Assembly (NCBI RefSeq): GCF_004801405.1 | Contig: NZ_SSOB01000001.1 | Location: 124,001 to 188,000 of the forward strand | Direction: 5' to 3' | Length of the DNA stretch: 64,000 nt | DNA from: Cohnella fermenti | Lineage (GTDB): Bacteria; Bacillota; Bacilli; Paenibacillales; Paenibacillaceae | Part shown: in pieces, positions 61,387 through 64,000 of the stretch | How the letters are laid out: every line of letters starts with the position of its first letter | Position numbering within the stretch: position 1 is the stretch's first letter | Made by a program: the position numbers and the translations under genes | Notes under the pieces: generated by a model | The model's input: only the letters and a program-made list of their open reading frames with translations | Databases searched by the model: none | What the model was told of the DNA's origin: nothing

Positions 61387-63120
61387 ATGAGAATGAACAT
61401 AAGAGCCAAGCTGACTTTAATCACGTTGATTTTGCTTATCCTCCCCGTCTCCGTCTTGGGGTACGTGACCTATCGGGTCACCGATCAGGAGACGAACTCG
61501 ATGATCGAGGATTCCTTGAGGAACAGCGTCCATCTCGCCGCTCAGATGATCAAGGCGCTGGACGATTCCGTCACGAGCGGCAATCTGACGGAGGAAGAGG
61601 CGCAGGAGAAATTCCGCGAGCTGATTCTCGGCGTTAAATCGGCGGACGGCACACGTCCGATCAACTCCTCGATCGACCTTGGGAAGAACGGCTACTTCTT
61701 CGCCTTGGACGAACAGGGGCTGCTGCTGGCCCATCCGACCAAGGAAGGAAGCAATCTATGGGACAGCTCGAACAGCGACGGGTTCTATTATATTCAGAAT
61801 ATGGTCAAGCTGGCCGGCGAAGGCGGCGGCTTCACGAAGTACGACTTCCCTCTCCCCGGCTCCGATAAGGAAGCGCTTAAAATTACATATAGCGAAGAAG
61901 CGCCGGCCTGGGGATGGATTCTGGCGGCAGGCTCCTACTACCGGGATTACGATTCCGCCCAGAGGCATATCTCCAGCGCCATTCTGGTCACCCTCTTCTC
62001 TTGCGTAGTTGCCGGCATCATCGTTCTCGCGTTCTTCTCGCTCCGCATGTCCCGTTCGATCCGCCAGGTCACCGCGAGGGCGGAGGAGATCGCGGCGGGG
62101 GATCTGCGCGGCGCTCCGCTTGCGATCCGGCGCAGCGACGAGATCGGCCGCCTTGGGCTGTCGATCAACCACCTGACGGGCAATCTGCGCGAGCTGGCCG
62201 GTACCCAGAACCTGAGTGCGGGCGCCATTGCGGCGTCGGCGCTCAAGCTTAGGACGATTACGGCGGAGACGAAGGCGGCCGCGAATCAGACGTCGATTGC
62301 GGTCGGCGAAGTGGCGAGCGGCAACGATGCGCAGGCGGAGAGCATCCGGGCGACGACCCGGGCGATGGAGGAGATGGCCGGAGGCGTTCAGAGAGTGGCG
62401 ACGACGGCGTCGAACTCCTACGAAGCGACGCTGCAGACGCTTGAGCAGGCCGAGTTCGGCGAGAAGCAGATCGAGCGGTCGACGGAGCAGATGGTGCAGG
62501 TCAGCGGGACGGTGGAGCATCTGGGCGGACTGGTCGATCAGCTCGGAACCCGGTCGCAGCAGATCGGGCTGATCGCCGAAGCGATCAAGGAGATCTCGTC
62601 GCAGACGAACCTGCTTGCGCTTAACGCCTCTATCGAAGCGGCGCGGGCCGGCGAGCAGGGCAAGGGCTTCGCGGTCGTGGCGACGGAGATCAAGAAGCTG
62701 GCCGAGCGATCGACGGATTCGGTCGGCCAGGTCGCGGATCTGATCGAAGGCATCCGGGAGGATATCGAATTGTCCGTCGTCTCCATGAGGAAGGGAGAAG
62801 AGGAGGTCAGTCTCGGCGTCAGCGCGATTCGCCAGACGGGCGAGGCGTTCCTCCGCATCCTCGAGTCGGCGCGGGCCGTTGTCGACCAGGCCGAGGAGAC
62901 GACGGCGGCAGCTCAGCAGATGGCGGCCAGCGCCGAGCAGATCACCGCATCGCTGGAGGAGATGGAACGCCAGTCGGAGCTTGCCGCGGAGGCTTCCCAG
63001 TCGGTATCCGCCGCCACGGAGCAGCAGCTTGCCGCCTTCGAAGAGGTCGCTGCCTCGGCGCAGCAGCTTAGCGAGATGTCGGACCGGATGAAGCAGCTCG
63101 CGGAGCGATTCAAGGTTTAA
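61387..63120 (+). CDS. Methyl-accepting chemotaxis protein
   Basis: 577 residues; a GTG 12 nt upstream is an alternative start. A first span ([20 protein letters not shown]) precedes a single-Cache-type ligand domain (~30-190, [20 protein letters not shown]). A second span ([20 protein letters not shown]), a HAMP domain and a long coiled-coil signalling domain follow, with the CheA-contacting tip [20 protein letters not shown]. It senses a small extracellular ligand and controls flagellar rotation through CheA/CheW. It is followed within 40 nt by a methyltransferase gene that is not CheR. Confidence 0.95.
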   Translation: MRMNIRAKLTLITLILLILPVSVLGYVTYRVTDQETNSMIEDSLRNSVHLAAQMIKALDDSVTSGNLTEEEAQEKFRELILGVKSADGTRPINSSIDLGKNGYFFALDEQGLLLAHPTKEGSNLWDSSNSDGFYYIQNMVKLAGEGGGFTKYDFPLPGSDKEALKITYSEEAPAWGWILAAGSYYRDYDSAQRHISSAILVTLFSCVVAGIIVLAFFSLRMSRSIRQVTARAEEIAAGDLRGAPLAIRRSDEIGRLGLSINHLTGNLRELAGTQNLSAGAIAASALKLRTITAETKAAANQTSIAVGEVASGNDAQAESIRATTRAMEEMAGGVQRVATTASNSYEATLQTLEQAEFGEKQIERSTEQMVQVSGTVEHLGGLVDQLGTRSQQIGLIAEAIKEISSQTNLLALNASIEAARAGEQGKGFAVVATEIKKLAERSTDSVGQVADLIEGIREDIELSVVSMRKGEEEVSLGVSAIRQTGEAFLRILESARAVVDQAEETTAAAQQMAASAEQITASLEEMERQSELAAEASQSVSAATEQQLAAFEEVAASAQQLSEMSDRMKQLAERFKV

Positions 63121-63155
63121 TGCTGCTATCCGGCAGCAGAGCGGGAGGGACGGGC

Positions 63156-63764
63156 GTGAGCGAGGAGAAGTCGAGCTTGAAGCGGGCGTACAACAACTTC
63201 GCGGAGCAGCGCGAACGGACGGAGCTCGAGTCGTGGAAGCGCGAGGAGCGAGAGAGCTTCCTGGTCCGCCTGAAGGAGGCGAACGCGCGCACGCTGCTGG
63301 AGATCGGCGCGGGCACGGGGCGGGACAGCCTGTATTTCGGCGACCGTGGCCTGGACGTGACGGCGATCGATCTGTCGGAGGAGATGGTGCGGCTGTGCAC
63401 GGAGAAGGGCATTCGCGCTCGTCTGATGGATTTTTACAAGCTTGATGTGCCCGATGGGGCGTTCGATGCGGTGTATGCCCTGAATTGCCTGCTTCACGTT
63501 CCGAAGAGCAAGCTGGACGGCGTGCTGCTGGAGATCAAGCGGGTGCTGAAGCCGGGCGGACTGTTCTTCTGCGGGCTGTACGGCGGAGCGGACTCCGAGG
63601 GCACCTGGGAAAATGACGTTTACGAGCCGAAGCGCTTCTTCGCGATGTATTCGGATGGGAGAGTAATAGAGGCGTACGGCCGCCAATTCGAGCTGCTGGA
63701 CTTCCATACGGTGGAGATGGGGCAGGGGAGCCCGCACTTCCAGTCTCTGCTGCTTCGGAAGTAA
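63156..63764 (+). CDS. Class I SAM-dependent methyltransferase
   Basis: 202 residues from the GTG at 63156 (GGGAGGG upstream). TLLEIGAGTGRDSLYFGDRG is motif I for SAM binding, DVTAIDLSEEMV motif II and LKPGGLFFCGLYGG the last strand of the Rossmann fold. It resembles the small-molecule (UbiE/Tehb-like) methyltransferases; the substrate is unknown. It probably shares the chemoreceptor transcript and ends at a hairpin terminator. Confidence 0.9.
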   Translation: MSEEKSSLKRAYNNFAEQRERTELESWKREERESFLVRLKEANARTLLEIGAGTGRDSLYFGDRGLDVTAIDLSEEMVRLCTEKGIRARLMDFYKLDVPDGAFDAVYALNCLLHVPKSKLDGVLLEIKRVLKPGGLFFCGLYGGADSEGTWENDVYEPKRFFAMYSDGRVIEAYGRQFELLDFHTVEMGQGSPHFQSLLLRK

Positions 63765-63771
63765 CACAAAG

Positions 63772-63826
63772 ACAAGCACCATGTTCCCGGAGGCGTACTC
63801 TAGGGCGTGGTGCTTGTACTATTTTA
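63772..63826 (+). terminator. Terminator after the methyltransferase gene
   Basis: ACAAGCACCA and TGGTGCTTGT make a perfect 10-bp stem across a 26-nt loop, followed by ACTATTTTA. The loop is long, so confidence is moderate. Confidence 0.65.
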
Positions 63827-63853
63827 ACTCCTGTTCCATGCCCGTGGCGGCGT

Positions 63854-63955
63854 CTAGAAGTCTTCCGAAGAATACATAGCGAGCAGAATGATTGCGTTTA
63901 AGAGAAGGAGCGTCCAGAGGATTAAACCGGTTTTGTATTTTCTAAAAAAATGCAT
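63854..63955 (-). CDS. Possible 33-residue single-span membrane peptide
   Basis: Read on the minus strand, this frame encodes a basic start (MHFFRKYKTG), about 18 hydrophobic residues (LILWTLLLLNAIILLAMY) and the acidic end SSEDF. This positive-inside, one-span layout is typical of small membrane proteins. The upstream GAGAG is a weak ribosome binding site. It is too short to call firmly. The remaining sequence to the window edge shows nothing else recognised. Confidence 0.4.
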   Translation of the reverse strand: MHFFRKYKTGLILWTLLLLNAIILLAMYSSEDF

Positions 63956-64000
63956 GGCAACACCAGCTCTCTCAAAGTCGTTTTGCGGGGTCGGCGCAAG

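Overview
The window looks like chromosome from a high-GC member of the Paenibacillaceae (Paenibacillus or Cohnella type). This is inferred from S-layer-homology repeats, LplB/YtcP-type sugar permeases paired with lipoprotein binding proteins, YesM/YesN-type two-component pairs with AraC outputs, copper-amine-oxidase-type stalk domains, a T-box leader before serC, and strong GGAGG ribosome binding sites. No rRNA, tRNA, insertion sequence, phage gene or CRISPR-Cas locus was seen. Most of the window is carbohydrate uptake and catabolism.

Region 1 (1-17.4 kb). The 3' part of a large S-layer-anchored beta-helix protein is followed by a long minus-strand unit read from 14.1 kb down to 3.4 kb: deacetylase-like protein, two sugar permeases, binding lipoprotein, an internal terminator, a beta-propeller protein, a DegT aminotransferase, a Gfo/Idh/MocA dehydrogenase and a second DegT aminotransferase. 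Next to it lie a regulator fusing a GntR DNA-binding domain to a solute-binding-protein domain, and a divergent DapA-type aldolase/lyase plus cyclase-family pair. A 25-bp element occurs at both promoter regions and is a good candidate for the regulator's operator.

Region 2 (17.4-29.7 kb). An IclR regulator diverges from a ten-gene plus-strand run: GH20-like hexosaminidase, M20 peptidase, RidA, SDR dehydrogenase, D-threonine-aldolase-family enzyme, SMP-30 lactonase, FAH-family hydrolase, zinc alcohol dehydrogenase, mandelate-racemase-family enzyme and GH35 beta-galactosidase. The set fits non-phosphorylated oxidation of a sugar released from a glycan.

Region 3 (29.8-40.5 kb). This holds a hybrid sensor kinase with two kinase cores, a macro-domain/VWA gene pair, a small unknown protein, a stalk-domain secreted protein, T-box-controlled serC and a GH3 beta-N-acetylhexosaminidase. 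Two intergenic regions here, 5 kb apart, each carry four copies of a 16-bp element at exactly 52-bp spacing (35275-35446 and 40356-40527). This is the most unusual signal in the window.

Region 4 (40.5-55.1 kb). A GH78 rhamnosidase-like gene diverges from an AraC regulator, a response regulator/histidine kinase pair, a sugar ABC importer, two sulfatases and a GH125 alpha-mannosidase, which together look like a sulfated-glycan utilisation locus.

Region 5 (55.2-64 kb). A three-gene NAD-salvage-type operon (PRPP-synthetase-like, NadV-like, NrtR-like) is followed by a DsbA/FrnE-type oxidoreductase, an unknown multi-pass membrane protein, a chemoreceptor, a methyltransferase and a possible 33-residue membrane peptide.
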